Shown: one piece after another, positions 54,333-63,496 of the stretch | Position numbering within the stretch: the first letter of the stretch is position 1 | Layout of the letters: each line of letters opens with the position of its first letter | Assembly (NCBI RefSeq): GCF_002954355.1 | Contig: NZ_MQVV01000017.1 | Location: 248,001-312,000 of the forward strand | Direction of reading: 5' to 3' | DNA: 64,000 bases | From: Nonlabens tegetincola | GTDB taxonomy: Bacteria; Bacteroidota; Bacteroidia; Flavobacteriales; Flavobacteriaceae | Made by a program: the position numbers and the translations under genes | The notes under the pieces: generated by a model | Seen by the model: only the letters and a program-made list of their open reading frames with translations | The model's database searches: none | What the model was told of the DNA's origin: nothing

Positions 54333-54647
54333 AGGGTTCATTTTTCATTAATTCTACAATCCTTCTTAAAATAAATTTTTCTCCTTCGTTTAAGGACTTA
54401 TTCATTAATTGCCTTGTCCAGCTATTGAACTTTCTTATATCAAATTTGAAGATTTCGTTTAAACTAGTTCAGTGAATTCTTTTTAATCAATATTAATTGA
54501 AATCAAAAACGCCCGTATTCAATATACGAGCGCTTTTTCAACCAACTAACTAACCAATTAACTATTACAATTAGAAAATAAAAACCTTAAAATTATCTCA
54601 ATCAAACCATCGGCTAGTTATCAGTATATTCTAAACATATAAAGGTT
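54333..54647. other. Intergenic region with terminator, anti-sigma to TonB gene
   Basis: This 315-bp convergent gap holds the terminator at 54505-54538. The rest is AT-rich with no ORF or RNA gene that I recognise. Confidence 0.5.
54505..54538. terminator. Bidirectional terminator between convergent operons
   Basis: CGCCCGTAT / ATACGAGCG (one mismatch) flanked by five A and five T. Confidence 0.75.
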
Positions 54648-56864
54648 TTAAAATTTGTATGTAGCAATACCTCTTATGTAAAAAGGTGTTCCTGGAGTAA
54701 AATGTAATTCTTCTGTACTCGCAGATTCATTTCTTAAACGAGATTCAGTAGCAAACTGCGCCTCATTCCAATCAATATCAAATAGATTTTCTACTCTAAC
54801 TCCAAGGGTGAGCTTATTAAACTCATAAGACACATTTAAATCAAACACTGTATAACCTTCGGCTATTATAGTGTTGTCTTCATTTGCTGGCCTATCATCG
54901 ATGTATCTCATTTGCAGGCCACCTGAGAAATTTTTAATATCCTTAAAATATAAACCAGAGACCAATGTAAAGTCAGGAGCCAAAGGAATAAAATCCTCTC
55001 CATCAAGTTCATCAATAGCTCTTGCTTTAGTATAAGTTGCATCTGCATTTAGAAAAAGCCAATCGTTTAATTGGTATCTAGCACTTAAATCAATCCCGTA
55101 TCTTCTTGTTTTTCCACTAGGCTCAACTATCCCGGCATCACCAACATACACAAACTCTTGTTCTAAAAACAAATACCACAAAGCGCCTTCTACTAATAAC
55201 CTAGGTGCAGGTTTCCAGGTCAATCCTAAATCTGCGTTATAGGATCTTGGTAATATTTCTTCACCTTGATTAGCTACAACTACTCGGGCATCATTAGAAT
55301 GAAATCCTAAACCAGATTTAGCGTAAACTTGAAAATCATTGTTTATAGTATAGTATAAATTTAGTTTTGGATTAAGAAGGGTTTCAGTTTCAGATTGGGT
55401 TTCATAATTTTCTTGTAACTGATCGTTATATAAGAAATTGAAATGATCCAATCTCACACCTGGCTGAATTTTAAACTTACCAAAATCCAACATTGCTTCT
55501 ACATAGGCACTTGTATTGGTTTGATTAATATCACCTAACTGTAACACTTCAAGAGTTGTTTTTCTGTTTGCTGTTCTGGATAATTCAACATCATTATTAA
55601 CATCGTGCCTTAAACTAAAACCATAACTCAAATCAAGATCAAAATTTGAGAAATTCTGGTTGTAGTTAAACTTTGTATTTATACCATATATATCACGATT
55701 CTCACGTTGTTTAATCTGATCACCATTAATAGGATCCTCTAAAAAGAAAGTAAAGTTTGAGAAAAGTTCAAAAGTATAATTAGAATAAAAAGCATTTGCG
55801 GTTAAGGTTGTGTTTTCCGAGAGAATTGACTGGAAACTTACATTGAAATTAGTTCTTGAAGTATCACCACCTTCCGTATCATCTATTGCACCAAAACGTG
55901 TAATAAGTTCTCTATCAACTGCTCGTTGAGGAATTTGACCAGATGCATCCCAACGGCTTGTGAAATGAGATGCCGTAAGTTCTACTCGATCTCCTGAAGC
56001 TAGATTCTTAATATACTTTGTAAATAAATTGATTCTATTAAAATTTTGTGGAGATTCGAATGGACCATCACTCTCTAGGTATTCTACAGCTAGATAAGCA
56101 TTATCAGTGCTCTTTTTATCTAAGAGGTTAAACATACCGACTGTTCTCAGTGTATTAAATTGTCCAAGACTCAGGCTCAAACTATTCTTTTGTAAATAAT
56201 CTTTGGTTTTAAAACTTACATATCCAGCTGTATTGAAATCTCCTTTATCAGCATAATACGCTCCTTTACCAAAGTCGATAACATCTATCGTTTCTGGAAT
56301 TAAAAAATGAAGGTCGCTATAACCTTGTCCATGAGCATGTGATACCATATTCACCGGCATGCCATCCACATCGATTGCCACATCAGTTCCATGGTCAATA
56401 TCAAATCCACGTAAGAAAATTTGTTCAGCTTTACCACCACCAGCGTGTTGACCAATGAAAAGACCTGGTACTTTCCTTAAGATTTCTTGAGATGATGTTA
56501 CAGGTGCAATTTCAAGATCTATTTTGGAAACTGTGGAAGTAAGATTCTTTTGAGAGGCTACAACCAGTTCCTTAAGCTCTACTGGTTTCAACTTCAAAAC
56601 AATTTTATTATCCAACATGGTTTCAACTTCTAATAGTTGGGTAGAATAACCTAAAGACCTATACATGACAGTATCTCCAATTCTTGTATTCAATAATTCG
56701 AACCTACCTAATTCATTACTATGAGTGTGTTCTTGGGTTCGTTGGTTTTCTATATAAACATCCTGTAATGGTTGATTAAATTCTGATACAACTGTTCCTG
56801 AAAACTGTTGTGCATGCAATAAGGAGCTTATTAAAAATGTAGCTAAAAAAAAGGCGTTTTTCAT
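54648..56864 (-). CDS. TonB-dependent receptor
   Basis: 738 residues. Signal peptide, then a carboxypeptidase-regulatory-like domain (SGTVVSEFNQPLQDVYIENQ), plug (VPGLFIGQHAGGGKAEQIFL then RGFDIDHGTDVAIDVDGMPV) and a 22-strand-type barrel ending in FYIRGIATYKF. The plug loop VNMVSHAHGQGYSDLHFLIP is His-rich and may bind metal (inference). Last gene of the DUF4331 operon; its ATG overlaps the TPR stop in TAATG. Ligand unknown. Confidence 0.92.
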   Translation of the reverse strand: MKNAFFLATFLISSLLHAQQFSGTVVSEFNQPLQDVYIENQRTQEHTHSNELGRFELLNTRIGDTVMYRSLGYSTQLLEVETMLDNKIVLKLKPVELKELVVASQKNLTSTVSKIDLEIAPVTSSQEILRKVPGLFIGQHAGGGKAEQIFLRGFDIDHGTDVAIDVDGMPVNMVSHAHGQGYSDLHFLIPETIDVIDFGKGAYYADKGDFNTAGYVSFKTKDYLQKNSLSLSLGQFNTLRTVGMFNLLDKKSTDNAYLAVEYLESDGPFESPQNFNRINLFTKYIKNLASGDRVELTASHFTSRWDASGQIPQRAVDRELITRFGAIDDTEGGDTSRTNFNVSFQSILSENTTLTANAFYSNYTFELFSNFTFFLEDPINGDQIKQRENRDIYGINTKFNYNQNFSNFDLDLSYGFSLRHDVNNDVELSRTANRKTTLEVLQLGDINQTNTSAYVEAMLDFGKFKIQPGVRLDHFNFLYNDQLQENYETQSETETLLNPKLNLYYTINNDFQVYAKSGLGFHSNDARVVVANQGEEILPRSYNADLGLTWKPAPRLLVEGALWYLFLEQEFVYVGDAGIVEPSGKTRRYGIDLSARYQLNDWLFLNADATYTKARAIDELDGEDFIPLAPDFTLVSGLYFKDIKNFSGGLQMRYIDDRPANEDNTIIAEGYTVFDLNVSYEFNKLTLGVRVENLFDIDWNEAQFATESRLRNESASTEELHFTPGTPFYIRGIATYKF

Positions 56865-58141
56865 TATAAAGTTTTAATCTTAGAAGTTGTCACAGGTCCT
56901 AATTCATATGAGCTCGCAAGTAATTCTTTTTTCATTTCTTGAACAATTTCTACACGGTTAACATTTTTATAAATTTTAGCCATGTGTAATAATGCCAATG
57001 GTTCAAAAGTTTTACCATACACCTTGTCATCTATTATTGCAATAGCTTTTTCTGTTTCTCCAAGATTATAATAACTCCAGGCAAGTAAATCATATGCCAT
57101 AGGAGTTGGTCTGTTTGCTACTTCAATTTTTGCTATTTCTAGAGCAACCTCTGGTTGTTTAACCTCATCAATAAAAATTGCGATGTCATAAGCATTATAC
57201 ATATCACCATAATTGTCATCTTTAGTTAACAATTTATATTGGTTTAATGCTGTTTCTTTTTCAACTGCATTACCTGAGTATTCAGAAATTTCGGCTTTTA
57301 ATAGATACAAATCCGGAGACTTATAGTAGGACAAACAATGATCTATAATATCATTTGCATCGGACACTTTATTTTCATGGGAATATAATATCCACGCGAT
57401 ACCTTTTTTAGCATAGGCATCCTCTGGCTTTAACTCTAATGCTTTTAAGTAATGATTATAACTTTTTTCTATTTCACCAGCATGACCATAAAAATCCGCA
57501 AGATTTGTATAGGACCAATATTTGAGAGAAGACAAGTTTGAGGATTCTGCAATTTTGGTAGCCTTTTCCATATTAAAAATAGCATTATCCAAATTACCCT
57601 TATGATCTTCCCATTTTGCTACTCTTATAAAGTAATCAAATCCACCATCGTTTCTTATGGCATCTAACTGTTTTTCTGCTAGAGAATAGTTTCCTAGTTC
57701 CAAATGGACATCAAATAACATTTTTTGAGTAGCTAAAAGACCATCTCCTATATTTTCTGCATCTTCCAATAACGTTAGAGCTTCTTTAAAACGATGTTGA
57801 GATATGTAATTTGAAGCTAGGGATCTTAAGTAGCCCGGTTCTCTATTTTGTGTTAATTCAACAGCTTGATTCAAATCAGCCTCTGCTAATTTTAGATATT
57901 CAATTTTTGCAGTGAGATCAAATAGACTAGAATAGACATTTGCTCTTTTTACGTAATAAGGATGTTGATTAGGTGTTTCATTTATTTTGTTAGTCCAGAA
58001 TAGTGCATCTTCAAGTTGCGACTTTAAATCTGGTGTTTGGTTAAGATACTCTGCATATTCGTCACCAGTTTTGAAGGTGTTTTCACAACTTATAGACATG
58101 GCGAGTAACATTGCGAGCAATGAGTAAATAGTAATTTTCAT
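56864..58141 (-). CDS. TPR lipoprotein
   Basis: ATG 58141 (MKITIYSLLAMLLAMSISC) gives 425 residues with lipobox SISC; an in-frame ATG 15 codons upstream is possible. About eight TPR-like helical pairs are visible, for example YWSYTNLADFYGHAGEIEKS and YNHYLKALELKPEDAYAKKG. It probably acts as a scaffold for its operon partners in the periplasm. Coupled to the TonB receptor gene by a 1-bp overlap. Confidence 0.85.
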   Translation of the reverse strand: MKITIYSLLAMLLAMSISCENTFKTGDEYAEYLNQTPDLKSQLEDALFWTNKINETPNQHPYYVKRANVYSSLFDLTAKIEYLKLAEADLNQAVELTQNREPGYLRSLASNYISQHRFKEALTLLEDAENIGDGLLATQKMLFDVHLELGNYSLAEKQLDAIRNDGGFDYFIRVAKWEDHKGNLDNAIFNMEKATKIAESSNLSSLKYWSYTNLADFYGHAGEIEKSYNHYLKALELKPEDAYAKKGIAWILYSHENKVSDANDIIDHCLSYYKSPDLYLLKAEISEYSGNAVEKETALNQYKLLTKDDNYGDMYNAYDIAIFIDEVKQPEVALEIAKIEVANRPTPMAYDLLAWSYYNLGETEKAIAIIDDKVYGKTFEPLALLHMAKIYKNVNRVEIVQEMKKELLASSYELGPVTTSKIKTL

Positions 58142-58251
58142 TTTTAGGTTTTTAAGATTTTTAATATTAAGAGACGAGCTTTTCATTAAGAGAACCTTTA
58201 AAAAAACTCGCCTCTAAGTAAATGGGGAATAGATATCAACTAGCTACTCAC

Positions 58252-58812
58252 CTACCAAGGTGAAGCTAGGTAAGGGAAAGAACTATCAAATTGTTTATCA
58301 TTAGCATCAACATTGTCATTTGATAAACCAGGATTTTCAGAAAAATCTTCACCTCCAAAAATCAATAAAAGTTCTACTGTAATAACATCATCAGTTAAAG
58401 CACGACCCGTTAACACATTAGTCCCATCAAAAAAGGTTGTAGTCCCATCTAATGATACATTAAGGACATCTGTAGCAAGTAAACCTGTAAAGGCAGCAGC
58501 ATCTTGTCCTAAAGCATTTTGATCACCAGGATTTGCAAAGGCTGGACTCAATCCAGTAAGATTGTTTTCAAACATCGTTTGAAACATTGCATTTTGATTA
58601 GATGGAATTGTGGTATTAAAATTATCTTTCATTCCAGAAGACACAAAGACAGTATTAACCGCTGGTCTTCCCATTTGATCTTGTTGTACAAATGTTCCAG
58701 AAAAATCTGGTCCTTGTGGAGTTGTATTTATATCGTCGTCGTCACTACAGCTAACAGCTGTAAAAGCTAAAGAGACAACTAGAATCGATATCTTAAAAAT
58801 ATTAGATTTCAT
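58252..58812 (-). CDS. DUF4331-type protein, C-terminal-like half
   Basis: 186 residues, lipobox (TAVSCS). The wording MGRPAVNTVFVSSGMKDNFN, TGRALTDDVITVELLLIFGG and NPGLSNDNVDANDKQFDSSF matches the C-terminal half of DUF4331 proteins, which elsewhere are single chains. It sits 17 bp downstream of the N-terminal-like half at 58830. Function unknown. Confidence 0.8.
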   Translation of the reverse strand: MKSNIFKISILVVSLAFTAVSCSDDDDINTTPQGPDFSGTFVQQDQMGRPAVNTVFVSSGMKDNFNTTIPSNQNAMFQTMFENNLTGLSPAFANPGDQNALGQDAAAFTGLLATDVLNVSLDGTTTFFDGTNVLTGRALTDDVITVELLLIFGGEDFSENPGLSNDNVDANDKQFDSSFPYLASPW

Positions 58813-58829
58813 ATTAATTCGTTTTAAGG

Positions 58830-59483
58830 TTATTGTTTTCTTTTAGTCTCTACCCAAGTATTGATAGTTCCTGATCCACCTATCATAGACTTAGGCACCT
58901 CAACTACAATCGACATTACATTAGTACCAGCAAAGGTGTCAGTACCAGGATTATTAAAACTTGTAGCATTTCCGGCGATGATCTCGCCATATTGAGCAAA
59001 ATCCATGAAAAAAGGATCATCTCTAGGACCTGCAAACGCCATCATTCCATTTGAACTTTCAACAATAGCATTTTGACCATACGGCGTAATATCCACTACT
59101 AGTTGATTGTTTGAATTGGTAAGAATACTACTGTTAAGACCAGTTCCCATAGGAGCATCTGGACCAAAAACATACATTTGTCCATCCTTTGGAATAGCTT
59201 GTATTACTAGATCTTCAACATTATCACCATCGGTATCAATGTTGAATTCAACTAACACGTTTTCATCAAAAGATGCTGCTCCAGTTGCATTTGGCGATAA
59301 CAACCCTTGCACGTTTGCAACAAATGCAATGTTATTAGAGTTTTCACCTTGGAAGGCATAAAAATCGGTGATATCACTTGTACCACCTTGTACTGCAGGC
59401 GCGTCAATATGATCTGCTGCGATCACGACTAGACCTACGATTGCCATAGCGGCAAATAGTAAGTAAAATTTATTTTTTTTCAT
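58830..59483 (-). CDS. DUF4331-type protein, N-terminal-like half
   Basis: 217 residues. After a signal or anchor helix (FYLLFAAMAIVGLVVIAADH) comes ADHIDAPAVQGGTSDITDFY, the DUF4331 opening, and FNIDTDGDNVEDLVIQ. First gene of a four-gene run: DUF4331 halves, TPR protein and TonB receptor. The family is exported and of unknown role; the wider arrangement suggests uptake of a small ligand (inference). Confidence 0.82.
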   Translation of the reverse strand: MKKNKFYLLFAAMAIVGLVVIAADHIDAPAVQGGTSDITDFYAFQGENSNNIAFVANVQGLLSPNATGAASFDENVLVEFNIDTDGDNVEDLVIQAIPKDGQMYVFGPDAPMGTGLNSSILTNSNNQLVVDITPYGQNAIVESSNGMMAFAGPRDDPFFMDFAQYGEIIAGNATSFNNPGTDTFAGTNVMSIVVEVPKSMIGGSGTINTWVETKRKQ

Positions 59484-59611
59484 AAGTGTGAGAATTAAAA
59501 GTTAATCGGCTCTCAATTCTATTTACGTCAACTTATGAAAAGTGGTTTTGTTAAAGTTTTATTAAACCATATTAAAGCACTATTTTACAGACTAATAGGT
59601 TCGTTTTTATA

Positions 59612-60391
59612 TTAATTTCCTTTGAACTTTGGACTGCGTTTTTCCATAAAAGCTGCAACACCTTCTTTGTAATCCTCGGTTTGTGCGCTTTCAATTTGAA
59701 GTTTACTTTCTAGGGCTAATTGTTGTTCAACGTTGTTTGAATAACTTGCGTTGAATGCTTTCTTTGTATTAGCCAGGGCAATGGTAGGTAGGTTTGCTAG
59801 TTTTTCTGTTTTAGCTTTCGCAAAAGCTAAAAACTCATCATCTTTTATCGCTTTATAAATCATACCCATTTGTTCAGCCTCGTTTGCGGTAATTTTATCG
59901 GCTAGCATAGCGATAGCACTCGCCTTACCAAAACCAATTAATCGTGGTAAGAACCAGGTCCCAGCACTATCTGGAATTAACCCTATTTTACTAAATGCTT
60001 GAATAAACGCAGCACTTTCTGTCGCAATTACCACATCACAACACAATGCGATGTTTGCTCCAGCACCAGCAGCAACACCATTTACTGCAGCTACAACAGG
60101 TTTTTCTAAATCACGTATCTTAATCACGATAGGATTATAATGGTCGTCTAGTATAGCCTTAAAACCAGGATTGAGTTCTGGATCAGTAATCTCTTGAATG
60201 TCTTGACCAGCACAAAAAGCTTTACCTTCTCCAACAATCATTACAGCACGCACATCATCTTCTTTACAACGATCCAAAGCATCTTGCATCGCATGGGCCA
60301 TTTCTTTATTAAAAGAATTAAAAACCTTGGGTCTATTAAGAGTTATAGTGGCGATATTGTTTTCAATTTTAAGCAAAATACTGTTTGACAT
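59612..60391 (-). CDS. paaG: 1,2-epoxyphenylacetyl-CoA isomerase
   Basis: 259 residues, crotonase fold. GEGKAFCAGQDIQEI and AAVNGVAAGAGANIALCCDV form the oxyanion hole; FSKIGLIPDSAGTWFLPRLI has the Asp that defines PaaG-type isomerases (1,2-epoxide to oxepin-CoA) instead of the Glu of hydratases. A remodelled palindrome copy encodes LAFAKAKTE. Probably monocistronic here. Confidence 0.88.
   Translation of the reverse strand: MSNSILLKIENNIATITLNRPKVFNSFNKEMAHAMQDALDRCKEDDVRAVMIVGEGKAFCAGQDIQEITDPELNPGFKAILDDHYNPIVIKIRDLEKPVVAAVNGVAAGAGANIALCCDVVIATESAAFIQAFSKIGLIPDSAGTWFLPRLIGFGKASAIAMLADKITANEAEQMGMIYKAIKDDEFLAFAKAKTEKLANLPTIALANTKKAFNASYSNNVEQQLALESKLQIESAQTEDYKEGVAAFMEKRSPKFKGN
59811..59830. 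repeat. Remodelled palindrome copy in paaG
   Basis: Arms TTAGCTTT / AAAGCTAA around CGCA. The outer CG pairs of the consensus are replaced, yet symmetry is kept, and the peptide is still AFAKA. Confidence 0.65.
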
Positions 60392-60472
60392 ATGATTTAT
60401 GTATTTCTACCTAGGCTATACCTGGGTTGATGAATAAAGGATTATTAATTTATGTAAAGTTAATAGTTAGTA

Positions 60473-60488
60473 CGCTTTCGCGAAAGCG
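60473..60488. repeat. 16-bp palindrome, copy 13
   Basis: Perfect copy in the divergent paaG-T9SS cargo spacer, 81 bp before ATG 60569. Confidence 0.95.
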
Positions 60489-60568
60489 GAATTAAAATCG
60501 ATGTAGATTTAACTCTAAGTTAATCGAAGAGTTCAAAATCTTTTATATTTTCAAACAAACTACCAGCC

Positions 60569-62707
60569 ATGAAATACTTCTCTGTCATAATAGTGCTATG
60601 GAGCGCTTTAGGATTTTCCCAACAAGGCGATATAGATTTTGAATTAGTGGTGAGTAATGGGCCGATGGGTGGATATGCAGATGTTACTTACTATATATCA
60701 AATTTATCTCCTACAGCAACCTATACTAATGTCACGATCAATCATCCCGATGCAGTTTTACAGAATGTAGTGGTCACTCCATCTACCTTGCCACCTGGTA
60801 TTCAGGTATATTTAACAGGTCGTATACCATTGTCTGGAGACAATTATGCAGGAATAGGATTGCGCAACACTCAAGCTACTCTTACTGCTAGTGATGGAAC
60901 TACTATAATTACAGAACTTTCTGACGGTAGAGATTTTCAAGGAAACAGTATGGATGATGGTCCAACTGATTATTTTGTTTTAGAATCACCTAGTTATGGT
61001 GTCATTTATATTGACGACAATTTGAACGGTCAATACGATGCAGGAATAGATACATTCTTACCACAGGTAAGGATAAATTTATATGATAGTTCTGGTAATA
61101 CAGATTTTTTGATGACAAATGAAACTGGATGGTGGTATTTTGATAATAGTTTTCTACAGAATAATAGTACAGGTAATTTCACTTACGGTGCCATCATAGA
61201 CGTTAATTTACTACCTGCAAATGGTACACGTACCTATCAACTTACAGATGGTGATAATCCCTTTATCCCTAACGGTACTCTTGCCTTTAATTTTAATATG
61301 AGCCACGGTTTTGTATCATCAGATTTTGGTACCATAGAGGCAAGTGCTTTTTTAGATGAAAATAATAATGGTATGCGTGACACAAATGAAGTCAATGTCC
61401 CATATGTCGATTTTGAATTTATTAAAGATAATGATCCAACTAGTGCTTTGATAATTAACTCTGGTAATGATGGTATTGTAAGACGCTTTGATAGTAATCC
61501 AGGGATCCAATTGAACGATGTCAAAGCTATACTTACCAACAATTCAAGTTTTTACACAATAACAACACCAGATTACGACGATATTACCACGACGATCAAT
61601 CAAACATTTTACGCTCCATTTGCCCTGACAGAAAATTCTAGTTCAAATAGAGACACTGCTGTATACCTAACAAATGTGGCATCACCAAATCCAGGATTTG
61701 CCAGTAGATGTAGAATTACAATTGACAACCGCAGCCCTGGAATAAGCACAGGTAATTTACGATTCACCGCAGATTCAAACGCAAGTATTCTAAATGTGTT
61801 TGATCAAAATGGCAATGATTTATTGATGAATGGAGTTGCTACGGCAACAACTTCTGGGTTTATTATGAATTACTCCATACCCTATTTTTCTCAAAAAGAG
61901 ATAGATGTAGTTATGGACACGCCAATCACCGGAGTACAAATGGGAGATGTTTTCACTCATAATTCTACTATATTACCCACATCTATAGATGTAGACACTG
62001 GTAACAACACTCAAAACATTGATGTTAGTGTAATTGCTTCATATGATCCTAACGATATTACTGAAATAAGAGGTCCTTCAATTCCTATTAATTTATTTTC
62101 TACCAGTGATTTTTTAGAATACACCATACGGTTTCAAAATGAAGGAACTGCAAATGCCCAATTTGTACGAATTTTGTCCTCACTAGATGCTATGCTTGAT
62201 TTAACGACACTAGAAATGCTTTCTAGTAGTCATAATTATACTTATACTATAACTGGTAACGAATTAGACTGGTATTTTGATAATATTCAACTAGTTCCAC
62301 AATCGGTAGATGAACAAGCTAGTCAAGGTTATATAAAATACCGTATTAAACCTCGTGCTGGTTTTTCAGTAGGTGATGTTATTAGTGCCCAAGCAAGAAT
62401 TTTCTTTGATTATAATCCCGCTGTTTTTACTGAAGAATGGACCAGCACATTTGATTCGTCAGCGTCGATTAATGATTCTAGAGAAATTGTTACTGTATAT
62501 CCCAATCCTATAAATAACCATAATGAATTACACATTTCACAATCAGAAAATGGAAAATTTGAATTATTTGGGGTAACAGGTATACTATTTTACAGTGGCG
62601 AGTACCACGAAGGTGTCATAAAACTAAATAACCTTTCTCCAGGAATCTTTTTTTTGAAAGTTATCGGTAACGGTAGGTCTGCCGTTATTAAATTAGTTAA
62701 AGAATAA
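60569..62707 (+). CDS. T9SS-exported protein with C-terminal sorting domain
   Basis: 712 residues. A signal peptide (VLWSALGFSQQ) precedes beta-rich repeats with SdrD-type phrases (DDNLNGQYDAGID, LDENNNGMRDTNEVNVPYV) that suggest calcium-binding, followed by a DUF7619-like domain (YDPNDITEIRGP, SDFLEYTIRFQNEGTANAQF, FFDYNPAVFTEEW). The last ~75 residues are a type A sorting domain (VTVYPNPINNHNELHIS to LSPGIFFLKVIGNGRSAVIK). It is displayed or released at the surface; the binding target is unknown. Confidence 0.88.
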   Translation: MKYFSVIIVLWSALGFSQQGDIDFELVVSNGPMGGYADVTYYISNLSPTATYTNVTINHPDAVLQNVVVTPSTLPPGIQVYLTGRIPLSGDNYAGIGLRNTQATLTASDGTTIITELSDGRDFQGNSMDDGPTDYFVLESPSYGVIYIDDNLNGQYDAGIDTFLPQVRINLYDSSGNTDFLMTNETGWWYFDNSFLQNNSTGNFTYGAIIDVNLLPANGTRTYQLTDGDNPFIPNGTLAFNFNMSHGFVSSDFGTIEASAFLDENNNGMRDTNEVNVPYVDFEFIKDNDPTSALIINSGNDGIVRRFDSNPGIQLNDVKAILTNNSSFYTITTPDYDDITTTINQTFYAPFALTENSSSNRDTAVYLTNVASPNPGFASRCRITIDNRSPGISTGNLRFTADSNASILNVFDQNGNDLLMNGVATATTSGFIMNYSIPYFSQKEIDVVMDTPITGVQMGDVFTHNSTILPTSIDVDTGNNTQNIDVSVIASYDPNDITEIRGPSIPINLFSTSDFLEYTIRFQNEGTANAQFVRILSSLDAMLDLTTLEMLSSSHNYTYTITGNELDWYFDNIQLVPQSVDEQASQGYIKYRIKPRAGFSVGDVISAQARIFFDYNPAVFTEEWTSTFDSSASINDSREIVTVYPNPINNHNELHISQSENGKFELFGVTGILFYSGEYHEGVIKLNNLSPGIFFLKVIGNGRSAVIKLVKE

Positions 62708-62715
62708 ACCTCTTC

Positions 62716-63252
62716 TTACTTCAAACACTTGAAATAGTCAAAGGGCTCTAGACAATCATCACATTGAAACATTGCTTTACAAGCTGTTGAACCAAATTGA
62801 CTGACTAGTTTTGTATTAGTAGAACCACAGTTGGTACATTTGACCAACTTTTTATTATTAAGTAAAACATCCTTATCGGCAGTTGGTTCTAGAGGAGCAG
62901 CTATACCATATTCTTCCATAGCTTTACGACCACGTTCTGTAATCCAATCGGTTGTCCATGGTGGCGACATGATAAGTTGTATGGTGGTTGTGTAGCCCGC
63001 TTTCGCGAAAGCGCGATCTAAATCATCTCCTATAACATCCATTGCCGGACATCCACTATATGTAGGTGTAAGTTGAATGGTTACATGATCTTCATCCAAT
63101 TGCACACTTCTGATTACACCTAAATCAATAACACTCAAGACTGGAATCTCTGGATCAGAAACAGACTCTAAAATATCTAAAACATCTTTGGGTAAATCCA
63201 AAAATTGTTCAGAATTTAATTCATAAGAATTTGTTTTAGAATCACTACTCAT
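62716..63252 (-). CDS. paaD: 1,2-phenylacetyl-CoA epoxidase subunit PaaD
   Basis: 178 residues. N-terminal MIP18/DUF59 domain (ILESVSDPEIPVLSVIDLGV, TPTYSGCPAMDVIGDDL), middle SPPWTTDWITERGRKAMEEY, and a C-terminal zinc ribbon (CTNCGSTNTKLVS, then CDDCLEPFDYFKCLK). PaaD is thought to help Fe-S or metal assembly of the epoxidase. A perfect palindrome encodes RAFAKAGYTT. It is separated from paaC by 244 bp, wider than usual. Confidence 0.93.
   Translation of the reverse strand: MSSDSKTNSYELNSEQFLDLPKDVLDILESVSDPEIPVLSVIDLGVIRSVQLDEDHVTIQLTPTYSGCPAMDVIGDDLDRAFAKAGYTTTIQLIMSPPWTTDWITERGRKAMEEYGIAAPLEPTADKDVLLNNKKLVKCTNCGSTNTKLVSQFGSTACKAMFQCDDCLEPFDYFKCLK
62998..63013. repeat. 16-bp palindrome, copy 14
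   Basis: Perfect copy inside paaD, read as AFAKA. Confidence 0.95.
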
Positions 63253-63456
63253 CTCTATGTCTGTAAATATTTTATTTCTTTAGTTAGCCAATACATTGAA
63301 AATAATCTTTGCTTCAATTTAAAAATGGGTTAAACTCAATATTTGAACGCTCACATAAAACTAAGTACTAGTAAAACAATTAAATTTTTAAATACTCTTT
63401 ATTTTAAAAGTCTCACTGCCAGTAATTTAAAACGAAAGTGCTATCAAAAAAGTTTT

Positions 63457-63468
63457 TAACCGCCGTTA
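63457..63468. promoter_or_regulatory. Weak TAAC-N4-GTTA box in the paaC-paaD gap
   Basis: TAACCGCCGTTA keeps the inner arms of the CTAAC-N4-GTTAG box but not its flanks. It lies about 205 bp upstream of paaD. Confidence 0.25.
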
Positions 63469-63496
63469 TAACTTACTGTAGAGGATTCACTCAATA

